A stretch of DNA of 16,788 bases from PLA2 sp036273915 (GCA_036273915.1 DASUGR010000219.1:1-16788), one strand, 5' to 3'; positions 1-6,712 are shown, counted from the stretch's first letter. Numbers and translations: made by a program. The notes: generated by a model from the letters alone, not told the origin.

Positions 1-63
1 CAGCGGCTCGATCGCCGCCCACTGGTCCTCGGTCAATCCATGCCTGTTCACTCGTGCGACCAC
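1..63 (-). CDS. IS5-like transposase, N-terminal fragment (continues past the left edge)
   Basis: Only the first 21 codons lie in the window. On the minus strand they read GLTEDQWAAIEPL after a short basic lead, the usual opening of IS5-family (DUF4096-type) transposases, which begin with a variant of LTDEQWxxLEPLLP. The start chosen is the GTG at 63-61 because an AGGAG sits 8 nt upstream; a second in-frame GTG at 51-49 is also possible. In the family this domain precedes a DDE catalytic domain that acts on the element ends. No catalytic residue is visible here, so whether the element is intact cannot be judged. The call rests on a short motif. Confidence 0.55.
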   Translation of the reverse strand, partial: MVARVNRHGLTEDQWAAIEPL

Positions 64-139
64 GCCTGCATCTCCTCGGCGCGTCGCGGCGGAGCCTACC
101 CTCTAGATCGGTCGGGTTTGCGGGTTTTCAGACAGGACC
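1..139 (-). mobile_element. One end of an IS5-family insertion sequence
   Basis: The transposase start at 63 is preceded on the minus strand by about 75 nt of non-coding DNA that opens with GGTCCTGTCTGAAAACCC (139-122). CCTGTCTGAAAA is typical of IS5-family terminal inverted repeats. A TTA (142-140) directly outside could be a TNA-type target site. The other end is outside the window, so neither the matching inverted repeat nor the target duplication can be seen. The boundary at 139 is inferred and could be off by a few bases. Confidence 0.5.
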
Positions 140-223
140 TAACCAGGCTTGGTCCGGCGTGAGCGGGTTGCGGCGCACGTGGCGCTGGATGAGTTGCGCG
201 CAGACATTCTCGGGCAGGCACAC
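140..223 (-). pseudogene. Short coding-like remnant cut by the insertion element
   Basis: Between the lipoprotein gene and the IS end, one minus-strand frame looks like protein. From a GTG at 223-221 it reads VCLPENVCAQLIQRHVRRN and then PLTPDQAWL up to the presumed IS junction. Most of its codons end in G or C, as in the real genes here, and the other two frames look worse. The frame then runs into a TGA inside the IS (130-128). It is in frame with the upstream lipoprotein gene but separated from it by that gene's TAG. I do not recognise the family. It may be the start of a gene interrupted by the IS, or chance. Confidence 0.3.
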
Positions 224-274
224 GCAATCGGTTCGGCCAGGCCGGACGCCCTTCGAGGGCGACGACTCATGAGC

Positions 275-1537
275 CTACGGTCCGAGCTCGAGGGCGCTGT
301 TCTTGAAGTCGATCCGCATCGTGCCCTTGAGCGCGATGTCGTTCCCGAGTCGGACGACCGGCACGAAGATCGCGGTGAGCGCGTGGCCATGCGCGGGAAG
401 CCTCCGAAACTGGAGCCGATGACGGTCGACGACGATCGTCAGCCTGTCGACTGTCCGGGTGCGCACCCGTTCCGAGCCACCCGCGCCCCACATGTGCGCG
501 CTCCCGTCGTGCACGTTGCCGGTCAGAGTCTGCCAGTAGCCCTCCGGCAACACATCGAAGAAGCACGGGAACGCGTTCGAGGCAGAGGCTCCCGTATCCA
601 GGTCGGCAAGAACCGGCATCCCGTCTTCGAGCCGGGCGCGAACGACCGGGGCGCCGAGCCAGAGGAGGTTACGCGCCGTGGAGCGCGGACGCGGCTCGCG
701 GATCGTCACCTCGGGGACCCGGTAGTCGATCTCGATGTCCAGACTGCGGATCGCGTTCCATCCGAGAACGCCGTCGATCCGCAGGAACGAGAAGAGCAAG
801 AACGTGAACGTGAGGTCCTCGCTGTCGGCAACCAAACACGGGTGGTTCTCGAAGACCACGTTGGCAACCGACAGGCGGGGCACCACCGCGGGCCGCACCT
901 CGATGCGACGCTTCGTGGCCGTGGCGACACCAACGCCCGCATCCACGGGCCGGATGCCCGCCGCTTCCGCCACGTCCGTGGACAGCATCGTGAACGTCGC
1001 GCCCGTGTCGACGAGGAACATGCACTCATGGTCGCCTACGCGACCGCGGACGAAGGGGACGTCCTGGCTGCCGAGATCGGCGGGGACCGTCGCGCTCGGG
1101 GCGGTGAACGTCACCCGCTCCGGAGGCGCATGTGCCCACGCCCGGGCGAGCGGCAGGACACGCGCGAAGAGATCGTCGGACCCGTGGGAGGCGACCGCCT
1201 CCGTCCAGCGGTTCTGGCCTACGAGGGTCCAGAAGCGTGCGATGTCCGCACGACGCCTCACGTCCTTGGAGTTGGCGGCCGCGAGTCGCGCAAGCGCGGG
1301 CTCCGCCTGAGCGAGCCGTCCCTCCTCCACGTCGCGGAGCGCCGCGACGAGGGCCCGCTCCTCGGCCGTCAGGTCCGTGCGCCGCGCGAGGTGGTCGAAA
1401 GCCGCGTGCTGGATGGCGGCCGCGGGGCTGTCATACCGCGGCGACCGTGCGGGCGGATCCTCGTCCAGTCGCGTCACGGTCACGGACTGGCCGGCACATC
1501 CGACGATCGCAACGAGGACAATGAGGCGCGCGCGCAT
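275..1537 (-). CDS. Lipoprotein with duplicated retropepsin-like aspartyl protease domain
   Basis: 420 aa. A short hydrophobic N-terminus ends in a lipobox-like IVGC (Cys14), suggesting export and lipid anchoring. Residues 38-135 are helical, alanine-rich and TPR-like. The rest resembles retroviral-type aspartyl proteases: FLVDTGATFTML at 175-186 and a second DTGA at 314-317, each in a beta-rich context. GVLGWN (257-261 region) matches the glycine-containing strand of the family. Two DTG motifs in one chain could form the two-aspartate active site that is normally made by a dimer. The substrate is unknown; bacterial relatives are periplasmic or envelope proteases. There is no Shine-Dalgarno before the ATG at 1537, but a TAGAAT (1555-1550) lies 12 nt upstream. 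Proteolytic activity is inferred from the motifs only. Confidence 0.8.
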   Translation of the reverse strand: MRARLIVLVAIVGCAGQSVTVTRLDEDPPARSPRYDSPAAAIQHAAFDHLARRTDLTAEERALVAALRDVEEGRLAQAEPALARLAAANSKDVRRRADIARFWTLVGQNRWTEAVASHGSDDLFARVLPLARAWAHAPPERVTFTAPSATVPADLGSQDVPFVRGRVGDHECMFLVDTGATFTMLSTDVAEAAGIRPVDAGVGVATATKRRIEVRPAVVPRLSVANVVFENHPCLVADSEDLTFTFLLFSFLRIDGVLGWNAIRSLDIEIDYRVPEVTIREPRPRSTARNLLWLGAPVVRARLEDGMPVLADLDTGASASNAFPCFFDVLPEGYWQTLTGNVHDGSAHMWGAGGSERVRTRTVDRLTIVVDRHRLQFRRLPAHGHALTAIFVPVVRLGNDIALKGTMRIDFKNSALELGP

Positions 1538-1549
1538 CGATCGGTTGCC

Positions 1550-1555
1550 ATTCTA
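1550..1555 (-). promoter_or_regulatory. Candidate -10 box for the aspartyl protease lipoprotein
   Basis: The minus strand reads TAGAAT, close to the TATAAT consensus, 12 nt before the ATG. No clear -35 lies 16-18 nt further up. If used, the transcript would start about 6 nt before the start codon, fitting the missing Shine-Dalgarno. Confidence 0.35.
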
Positions 1556-1603
1556 GGTGCGGACCACGGCTAATCTGCCGCGCGACACGGGATTCTTCTT
1601 GGG

Positions 1604-1631
1604 TTGACTCGTGGCCGCTCAGGCATACGTT
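1604..1631 (+). promoter_or_regulatory. Sigma70-type promoter ahead of a small ORF
   Basis: TTGACT (1604-1609), a 16-nt spacer and TACGTT (1626-1631). It is one of the best -35 matches in the window. The predicted start of transcription falls at or next to the ATG at 1639. Confidence 0.45.
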
Positions 1632-1638
1632 AGGGTCC

Positions 1639-1869
1639 ATGACCGGACTCATGCGTGGCCCCGCGAGGGCTGCGGCGCGTTCCCGCCAAGCGCGTGAGGC
1701 AGCGAAGCAGCGGTGGCGGAACCGCAGGCTCGCAACCTTCATGGCGCTCCTGAGGGCGCACCGGCTCCTTGCTGGGGCTCAAGCGCGCCGACGACTCCGC
1801 AGGAGCTCCGCGGCGTCCGGCTTGCCGGCACCGGTAGCGGGCCCTACACCACGAGATCGAGGCTCTTGA
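1639..1869 (+). CDS. Possible small basic protein, unknown function
   Basis: 76 aa, strongly basic, with arginines and alanines spaced as in a helix over about residues 8-58 (RQAREAAKQRWRNRR is typical). No family recognised. Support for it: it starts 7 nt after a promoter-like TTGACT-16-TACGTT, it fills the gap between two minus-strand genes, and many of its codons end in G or C. Against it: no Shine-Dalgarno, and its last 26 nt overlap the 3' end of the DUF1501 gene on the other strand, where its codon choice is poorer. It may be a leaderless nucleic-acid-binding peptide, a truncated gene or a chance ORF. Confidence 0.3.
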   Translation: MTGLMRGPARAAARSRQAREAAKQRWRNRRLATFMALLRAHRLLAGAQARRRLRRSSAASGLPAPVAGPTPRDRGS

Positions 1870-3145
1870 AGTCGGGCGTGTAGTTCGGGTCGGGGAAGAG
1901 CGCCGGGGCCTCCACGCCCAAGTGGCGCTCGATCACGCTGCCGTACACGTCGCGGAAATCCACCTTGAACGGCACGTTCGCCTGGCCCGCGAGATCCGCC
2001 TCCACGAGCGCCTCCGTCATCCCGCCGCCCGCGTCCTGACTGCCCTTCACGCCGCCGCCGAGCACGAGGAACGGGGCGCCCCAGCCGTGATCCGTCCCGA
2101 GGCTCCCGTTCTCCGCCACGCGCCGGCCGAACTCCGAGATCACCACGATCACGCAGTCGTTCCAGATGTTCTTCACGGGCGACTTCAGGTCCGCCGCGAA
2201 CGCGCCCAGCGCGCCGTCGATCTGCGCCATCAGCGAGCCGTGCTGCCCCGCCTGGTCCGCGTGCGTGTCGAACCCGCCGACGCCCGTGTAGAACACCTTC
2301 GTCCCGAAGTCCGCGCGGCCGTGCAGCAGCTGCGACACCGTCCTCAGGTAGCGGCCGAGCGTCGTGTTCGGGTAGGTGCCCGGATCCGTCCACCCCGCCG
2401 TCCCCTGCTGCACGCGCTCGACGAGGTCGTACTCGTCCTTGTTCGCCTTGAAGAGCGTGAGCTGCGGCTCGGCCCCCGGAGCCCCCTCGCTTTGAAGTAC
2501 GTTGCGGATGACGTTCAGGCGGAGATCGTGTTCGCCCGCGTAAGCGTCCTCCGACGAGTCGACCGTGAACCCCTCCACCGACTGCAGCGAGAGCGGCGTC
2601 GTCACCTGCGACTGGAAGTCCGGCCGCCGCCCGAGCCCGACCGAGATCACGCCGAGCGGCTCGACCGGGTCGGCGCAGTAGAGGTCCGCGAACCGCCCGA
2701 GCCAGCCGCGGCCGTCGCCGTCGCCCTCGTTGCGGATGCCGAAGCTCATGATGTCCTGGCTCGTGAAGTGCGACTGGTTCGGGTCCGGGTACGACACCTT
2801 GTTCACGACGTGCACGTCGCCGTCGTCCCAGAGCTGCTTCACGTTCTTGAGCCCCCAGTGGAGCTGGAAGCCGCCCGAGAGGTCGAGCAGCGACTCGCCC
2901 GCCGGCAGGTGCTGGACGAGGTTCGTCTGCGGCCGCGCGTCGATGTACGGCTGCAGGTGCGACGGCACGACCGTGTCGAGACCGTCGTTGCCGCCGAGCA
3001 TGTTGACGATCACGAGGAACTTGCCCGGGTTCCCGGTCGCGGCGCCCGCGACCTTCCGGAGCGACAGGATCGGGTTGATGACGACCGCGGCGGCGCCGAG
3101 GCCGGCCCCGCGGAGGAAGCGGCGGCGCGTGTACAGGCGCGACAT
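1844..3145 (-). CDS. Tat-exported DUF1501 family protein
   Basis: 433 aa, a normal length for DUF1501. It opens with a twin-arginine signal, TRRRFLRG at 6-13, followed by a hydrophobic stretch, so it is probably exported folded. Family landmarks in order: NMLGGNDGLD at 48-57, GGFDTH at 290-295, EFGRR at 338-342 and GTDHG at 350-354. DUF1501 has an alkaline-phosphatase/sulfatase-like fold, and these Asp/His/Asn positions are where metal ligands would be expected, but no reaction is established. The ATG at 3145 follows the DUF1800 stop by 3 nt and has an internal GAGGTGAG Shine-Dalgarno (3155-3148). The two genes are therefore co-transcribed and probably work together. Confidence 0.92.
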   Translation of the reverse strand: MSRLYTRRRFLRGAGLGAAAVVINPILSLRKVAGAATGNPGKFLVIVNMLGGNDGLDTVVPSHLQPYIDARPQTNLVQHLPAGESLLDLSGGFQLHWGLKNVKQLWDDGDVHVVNKVSYPDPNQSHFTSQDIMSFGIRNEGDGDGRGWLGRFADLYCADPVEPLGVISVGLGRRPDFQSQVTTPLSLQSVEGFTVDSSEDAYAGEHDLRLNVIRNVLQSEGAPGAEPQLTLFKANKDEYDLVERVQQGTAGWTDPGTYPNTTLGRYLRTVSQLLHGRADFGTKVFYTGVGGFDTHADQAGQHGSLMAQIDGALGAFAADLKSPVKNIWNDCVIVVISEFGRRVAENGSLGTDHGWGAPFLVLGGGVKGSQDAGGGMTEALVEADLAGQANVPFKVDFRDVYGSVIERHLGVEAPALFPDPNYTPDFKSLDLVV

Positions 3146-3147
3146 CT

Positions 3148-3155
3148 CTCACCTC
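3148..3155 (-). promoter_or_regulatory. Ribosome binding site linking DUF1800 and DUF1501
   Basis: GAGGTGAG on the minus strand overlaps the stop codon of the upstream gene and ends two bases before the DUF1501 ATG. This close packing suggests re-initiation by ribosomes leaving the DUF1800 gene. Confidence 0.5.
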
Positions 3156-5347
3156 ACGTGCGCAGCGTAGTACTGCGCGATCATCCACACGAGCCCGCGC
3201 GTCTTCATCTTCACGTGCTCGGGGTTGTTCGGGTCGTACGCGAACGGCACCTGCTGCCCGTTCGACCATTGGGAGTTGACGTAGTTGATCATCTCGTTGC
3301 GCGCGGCGCCGGTGATCTGGACGTCGAGCGTCCGCGCGAGATGGTCCACCAGCGCCGGGGGAGACGGGGGGCCGGGGGGGAGGAGGGGCGTGATGTCGGT
3401 CGCGTAGTCGTCGAGCTGCTTCACCGCGAACGCGACGACGTTCGTGCGCTCGAGCATCGGCTGCGCGGCGGCCCACGCCGCGCCCGACGGCCAGCCGCTC
3501 ACGTCCGGCGGCTCGAGCGGGACCTGGCCGATCTCCACGAGCGCGTTGTAGACGCGCGCCGTGTCGGTCAGCGGGTCGTCGTGGAGGTGGATGCCCGTCG
3601 TCCGCATGAAGCCGATCAGGTAGTCGACCGGGCTCTTCACCTGGCTCTTCATCGCGCGGGTCGAGTACATCGCCTCGCTCTTGAGCATCGTGTCGAGGAT
3701 CGGCTTCAGGTTCCACTGGTTCGGGCCGGGGGCGCGCAGCTGCGCCGCGAGCACGTCGACGACCGAGTCGTCGGGGTTTTCGTAGACGAAGAACTCGAAG
3801 AGCTTCCGGCAGATGTGGCGCGAGGCCTCGACCGGCCGCTGCGCGAGCGTGAGCGCGATCACGCCGCCGTCGGTGTCGCGCGGGTCGGCCTCGACCGACG
3901 GGTCGAGGGTGATCGGGTTGACGACCGAGACCCAGAAGGGCGAGATCGAGTCGTAGCCGAAGAACCCGCTGCGCCCGAGGATCGTCTTGCTGCGCTCGTC
4001 GTGGCGGGGACCGTAGTAGCCGTCGTGGATCGTGTCGTCCTCGGGCGTCGCGCGCGGGATGTAGCGGAAGAACCCGGTGAACGCGCGCGCGGCCTCCTTG
4101 ATGTCGGCCTCGGTGTAGCCGTTGCCCTCGCCGAGCATGAAGAGCTCCCAGAGCTCGCGGGCGAAGTTCTCGTTCGGCGCGTTCCTCGTCGAGACGTCGC
4201 CGTTCAACCAGTAGAGCATCGCGCGGTCCTTCGCGACCTCGACGAGCAGCTTCTTCCAGTCGTAGCCGAGCCCGGGCATGCCGTTCGCCAACGTGTCCGT
4301 CGCCGCGACCGAGAAGCGGCGGAAGAGCTGGATCTGGTAGTGCATCGTCCAGCGGAAGTTGTCCTCGAACACGCGCTCGCTGGTCGCGAAGTGGTCGTGG
4401 AGGAACCACGCGAGCCGCTCCTGGAACGCGTGCTGGTTCCGGAGCATCAGGTGGATCCACCACTGCTTGTTGGCGCGCGCGCCGATCGCCTCGGTCGGCG
4501 GGGGCGTGGTGCCGTAGGCCAGCATCGCCTCCTGCTCGACCGCCGGGTCGTTCGTGAAGCGGGTGAGGGCCGAGACGGTCGTCGCGACGCCGTCGACCGC
4601 GGCCTGCTGGACCGCGGGGAGCGGCGCGCCGAACGCCGCGCGGCGGAAGAGGTGCTGGGCGCGCGCCTCGTTGAACGCCGTCTCCGGCACGAGCGAGAAC
4701 TCCTGCGTGTAGAAGAGCGCCAACGGCAGCGTGGCCGCGAACCCCTCGACGTTCCTGACGCCGATGTCGACGTTCGCCTCGCCCTTGTGCGCGGGCGCCT
4801 GCGCGCGGACGGTCGTGTCGTCGACGAAGGTCGTCGCGACGGGCGCGCCGGCGACGAGCACCTCGATGCCGTCGCGGAATTCCGTGCCCTTGACCTCGAT
4901 CTCGCCGCCCGCGACGGGCGCGCGCGCCTCGCCGCCGGTCGGGCCGCCGACGGCCGTCACGGATGCGACGGTCGGCGGGGCGATGTAGCGGAAGACTCCG
5001 GGGAGCGTGACCGGCTGACCGGTCGCGTTCTGGATCTCGATCGTGGCGAAGCCCTTGGGCCCCGGCGGCGTGACGACGACGATGCGGTCGGGCACGGCGG
5101 ACTCGACCACGGCCGTGGCGCCGCCGAAGGTCACGGCGGAGCCGGAGCCGAAGCCGGTGCCGTCGATGCCGACGCGGTCGCCGCCCGCGGTGGTGCCGAA
5201 GGGCGAGAGCGGGCCGGGCGTCTGCGTGAGGACCTCGATGCCGGCGATCGCGAGCGGCGCCGCCGCCGTGCCCCCGGACCCCCCGCACGCCGCGACGAGA
5301 AGAGTTGTCGCAAGCAGAAGGACTGCGCGGACTCGCGTAGCCGCCAT
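3149..5347 (-). CDS. IPT/TIG-DUF1800 lipoprotein
   Basis: 732 aa. A signal peptide ends in the lipobox LVAAC (Cys21) with a Gly-rich linker, so the protein is likely anchored in a membrane. Two immunoglobulin-like IPT/TIG modules follow, about residues 35-121 and 124-213, each with a GTGFG- or GTEF-type turn. The DUF1800 domain runs from about 229 to the end: it starts with QHLFRRAAFG and contains FLHDHFATS, an NENFARELWELFMLGEG block and GYTEADIKEAARAFTGF. The function of DUF1800 is unknown; it is very often encoded next to DUF1501, as here. The TIG modules suggest binding of a polymer or partner outside the cell. The start is supported by GGAGGT (5358-5353), 5 nt before the ATG. A G-rich, proline-coding tract lies at 3357-3389. 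Confidence 0.92.
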   Translation of the reverse strand: MAATRVRAVLLLATTLLVAACGGSGGTAAAPLAIAGIEVLTQTPGPLSPFGTTAGGDRVGIDGTGFGSGSAVTFGGATAVVESAVPDRIVVVTPPGPKGFATIEIQNATGQPVTLPGVFRYIAPPTVASVTAVGGPTGGEARAPVAGGEIEVKGTEFRDGIEVLVAGAPVATTFVDDTTVRAQAPAHKGEANVDIGVRNVEGFAATLPLALFYTQEFSLVPETAFNEARAQHLFRRAAFGAPLPAVQQAAVDGVATTVSALTRFTNDPAVEQEAMLAYGTTPPPTEAIGARANKQWWIHLMLRNQHAFQERLAWFLHDHFATSERVFEDNFRWTMHYQIQLFRRFSVAATDTLANGMPGLGYDWKKLLVEVAKDRAMLYWLNGDVSTRNAPNENFARELWELFMLGEGNGYTEADIKEAARAFTGFFRYIPRATPEDDTIHDGYYGPRHDERSKTILGRSGFFGYDSISPFWVSVVNPITLDPSVEADPRDTDGGVIALTLAQRPVEASRHICRKLFEFFVYENPDDSVVDVLAAQLRAPGPNQWNLKPILDTMLKSEAMYSTRAMKSQVKSPVDYLIGFMRTTGIHLHDDPLTDTARVYNALVEIGQVPLEPPDVSGWPSGAAWAAAQPMLERTNVVAFAVKQLDDYATDITPLLPPGPPSPPALVDHLARTLDVQITGAARNEMINYVNSQWSNGQQVPFAYDPNNPEHVKMKTRGLVWMIAQYYAAHVR

Positions 5348-5352
5348 GTCGC

Positions 5353-5358
5353 ACCTCC
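5353..5358 (-). promoter_or_regulatory. Shine-Dalgarno of the DUF1800 gene
   Basis: GGAGGT on the minus strand, 5 nt before the ATG at 5347. It fixes the start so that the lipoprotein signal is the true N-terminus. Confidence 0.65.
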
Positions 5359-5645
5359 GGGCGGTCGAGCCCGACCCTGCTCTCCCGCCAACCTCGTATG
5401 CCCACGATACCGGAATCCGACGCGGGGGGGGGGTCGGGGGGCGGACGGGATCACGTCGGCCACTTCCGGAGACGGTCGATCAGCCCGGCAAGGTTGCCCG
5501 AGGTGCGCGTCCCGTTGCCTCCACCTGCGAGACGAGGAGCCGGCGTGCCCACGGGAGCGGCGGGGGTTGCGCGACGTGGAGGCCGTCCATCCGTGACCCT
5601 TCGCGTGACAGGCGGCGCCCGGCGGGCCGGCAGGCGCCCGGGGGC
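5359..5645. other. Gene-free spacer upstream of the DUF1800 operon and tRNA-Gly
   Basis: The spacer between the operon start and the tRNA is 341 nt in all. It must hold the operon promoter, but no convincing -35/-10 pair for the minus strand was found. A run of 10 G (5424-5433) followed by six more G (5436-5441) stands out and could form a G-quadruplex on the plus strand. No coding region could be supported. Confidence 0.5.
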
Positions 5646-5675
5646 TCGACCGTAACTGCCGGCGGCGGCTATACT
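5646..5675 (+). promoter_or_regulatory. Promoter of tRNA-Gly
   Basis: TCGACC (5646-5651), an 18-nt spacer and TATACT (5670-5675). The -10 is one base from consensus, and transcription would start about 7 nt before the tRNA. Confidence 0.55.
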
Positions 5676-5688
5676 TCCGCCCTCAGGC

Positions 5689-5762
5689 GCGCGTGTAGCT
5701 CAATGGTAGAGCATCGGCTTCCCAAGCCGAGTACGTGGGTTCGATTCCCATCACGCGCTCCA
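5689..5762 (+). tRNA. tRNA-Gly (anticodon CCC)
   Basis: A full cloverleaf can be drawn. The acceptor stem is GCGCGTG (5689-5695) with CACGCGC (5752-5758). The D arm is GCTC...GAGC. The anticodon stem TCGGC/GCCGA closes a TTCCCAA loop, giving anticodon CCC. A 5-bp T arm carries TTCGATT. A T discriminator base and an encoded CCA end at 5762. It decodes GGG glycine codons. It stands alone, with its own promoter upstream and a hairpin terminator downstream. Confidence 0.95.
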
Positions 5763-5765
5763 ACC

Positions 5766-5790
5766 GAAGGCCCGGCGACCCCGGGCCTTC
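5766..5790 (+). terminator. Hairpin terminator after tRNA-Gly
   Basis: GAAGGCCCGG (5766-5775) pairs perfectly with CCGGGCCTTC (5781-5790) around a 5-nt loop, starting 4 nt after the tRNA CCA. The following T run is short (GCGCGTTT). The hairpin may also serve the minus-strand gene ending at 5804. Confidence 0.6.
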
Positions 5791-5803
5791 GCGCGTTTCC
5801 GGT

Positions 5804-6649
5804 CTACGCCTCGGCGGCCACGCGGCGGCGCTCGCGCGCCTGCTTCAGCGCCACGCGGTCGAGCGGGATCCGGATCGTCGCGCGCGTCCCCGTGCCCGGC
5901 GCGCTCGTCATCGTGAGCTGCGCGCCCATCGCGCGCGCCAGCGCGTAGACGACCGAGTACGCGAGCTCCTCCGCCGTCGGCTGCGTCTCCTCCTCGATCG
6001 ACGGATCGAGGATGCGCACGAGCCGCGCCGGCTCGATCCCAAGGCCGTCGTCCGCCACCGCGAACGCGAGGTGTGTCGGCTCGCCGTCGGCCGGCAGGAG
6101 CCCGACGGCCGCGGTCACGTCGCCGCGGCGCGGCTGCGCGGACGTGATCGCCGTCCGCACGAGATGGCGCAGCGCCCGCTGGAGAAGCCGCGCGTTCGCC
6201 ACGACCTTCGGCGCCGGCTCCGTGACCATGTGCACCTTCACCTCGCGGTCGAGCGCCAAGCCCGAGTAGGAGTCGATGGCCGCGGCGAGCATCGCCTCGG
6301 GCTCCACCTCCTCGAGCTCCTCCTGGATCTTCCGCTCCGCGCCGGGCAGCCTGGCGAGAAGGTCGCGCATCCGCGCGGCGTGCTTCTCGACCGTCTCCAT
6401 CCGCGCATCCATCTGCCGCTGCCCCCGCGCCAGCTCGCACTGGTGGAGGATCGACGTGAGCGGCGCGACCAGGAGCGCCCACGTGTCGGTGTCGGCGTCG
6501 ATCGCGCCGCCGCTCCCGATCGGGGGGGGCGCGGGGGGGGTCCGGGAGGAGCCGGGGCCCTTCTCGAGGGTGTCCACGCGACGGAGCAGGATCCCGACCG
6601 CGAGCAGGACCGCCGCGAGAAACAGGAACTCCAGCGTGGGATCCACCAC
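5804..6649 (-). CDS. Membrane-anchored degenerate histidine kinase-like ATPase-domain protein
   Basis: 281 aa. One N-terminal transmembrane helix (about 6-22), a Pro-rich linker (37-44), a helical pair (about 57-115) and a C-terminal HATPase_c-like fold (about 118-264). The helical pair keeps PLTSI of the kinase H-box (63-67), but the phospho-acceptor histidine position is Ala58. In the ATPase domain, G1 survives as ADDGLGI (199-205). The N-box asparagines are replaced by His162 and Thr166, and the glycine-rich G2 lid reads EELAYSVV (228 onward). The final SAPGTGTRATIRIPL strand is normal. It is therefore probably not an autophosphorylating kinase; a binding, scaffolding or regulatory role is possible. 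The start is GTG at 6649, with a second GTG next to it. No response regulator is adjacent. Confidence 0.75.
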   Translation of the reverse strand: MVDPTLEFLFLAAVLLAVGILLRRVDTLEKGPGSSRTPPAPPPIGSGGAIDADTDTWALLVAPLTSILHQCELARGQRQMDARMETVEKHAARMRDLLARLPGAERKIQEELEEVEPEAMLAAAIDSYSGLALDREVKVHMVTEPAPKVVANARLLQRALRHLVRTAITSAQPRRGDVTAAVGLLPADGEPTHLAFAVADDGLGIEPARLVRILDPSIEEETQPTAEELAYSVVYALARAMGAQLTMTSAPGTGTRATIRIPLDRVALKQARERRRVAAEA

Positions 6650-6712
6650 TTCCGCGCGTATCGGCCGTTGCCCGAACGGGCATTAGGCCCGCGGGAACCT
6701 CCGGATCCGACC
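6650..6712. other. Short spacer with a small hairpin
   Basis: TGCCCGAACGGGCA (about 6669-6682) is a perfect inverted repeat just downstream of the HEAT-repeat gene on the minus strand. There is no T run, so it is at best a weak terminator or pause site. Confidence 0.3.

Noticed and set aside
149..1573. Long plus-strand open frame opposite the aspartyl protease lipoprotein
   Set aside because: It is the antisense shadow of a gene with clear motifs; its product is Arg/Asp/His-rich low-complexity sequence with no domain.
1779..5405. Very long minus-strand frame (over 1200 codons) across the DUF1501/DUF1800 genes
   Set aside because: It is an out-of-frame shadow made possible by high GC; it is almost only Arg, Ala, Gly and Asp, whereas the two real genes show full family motifs.
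1922..5596. Very long plus-strand frame opposite the same operon
   Set aside because: Antisense shadow with Arg/Val/Glu/Asp-rich composition and no recognisable domain or ribosome binding site.
5451..5600. Minus-strand frame ending NLAGLIDRLRKWPT near the tRNA
   Set aside because: The last 15 residues look protein-like, but the frame has no ribosome binding site or clear start and the rest is Pro/Arg/Gly filler.
5398..5655. Plus-strand ORF of 85 codons before the tRNA
   Set aside because: Gly/Arg-rich translation through the G runs, no Shine-Dalgarno, overlaps the tRNA promoter.
5804..6649. Active sensor histidine kinase
   Set aside because: The H-box histidine, the N-box asparagines and the G2 glycines are missing, so it is described as degenerate instead.
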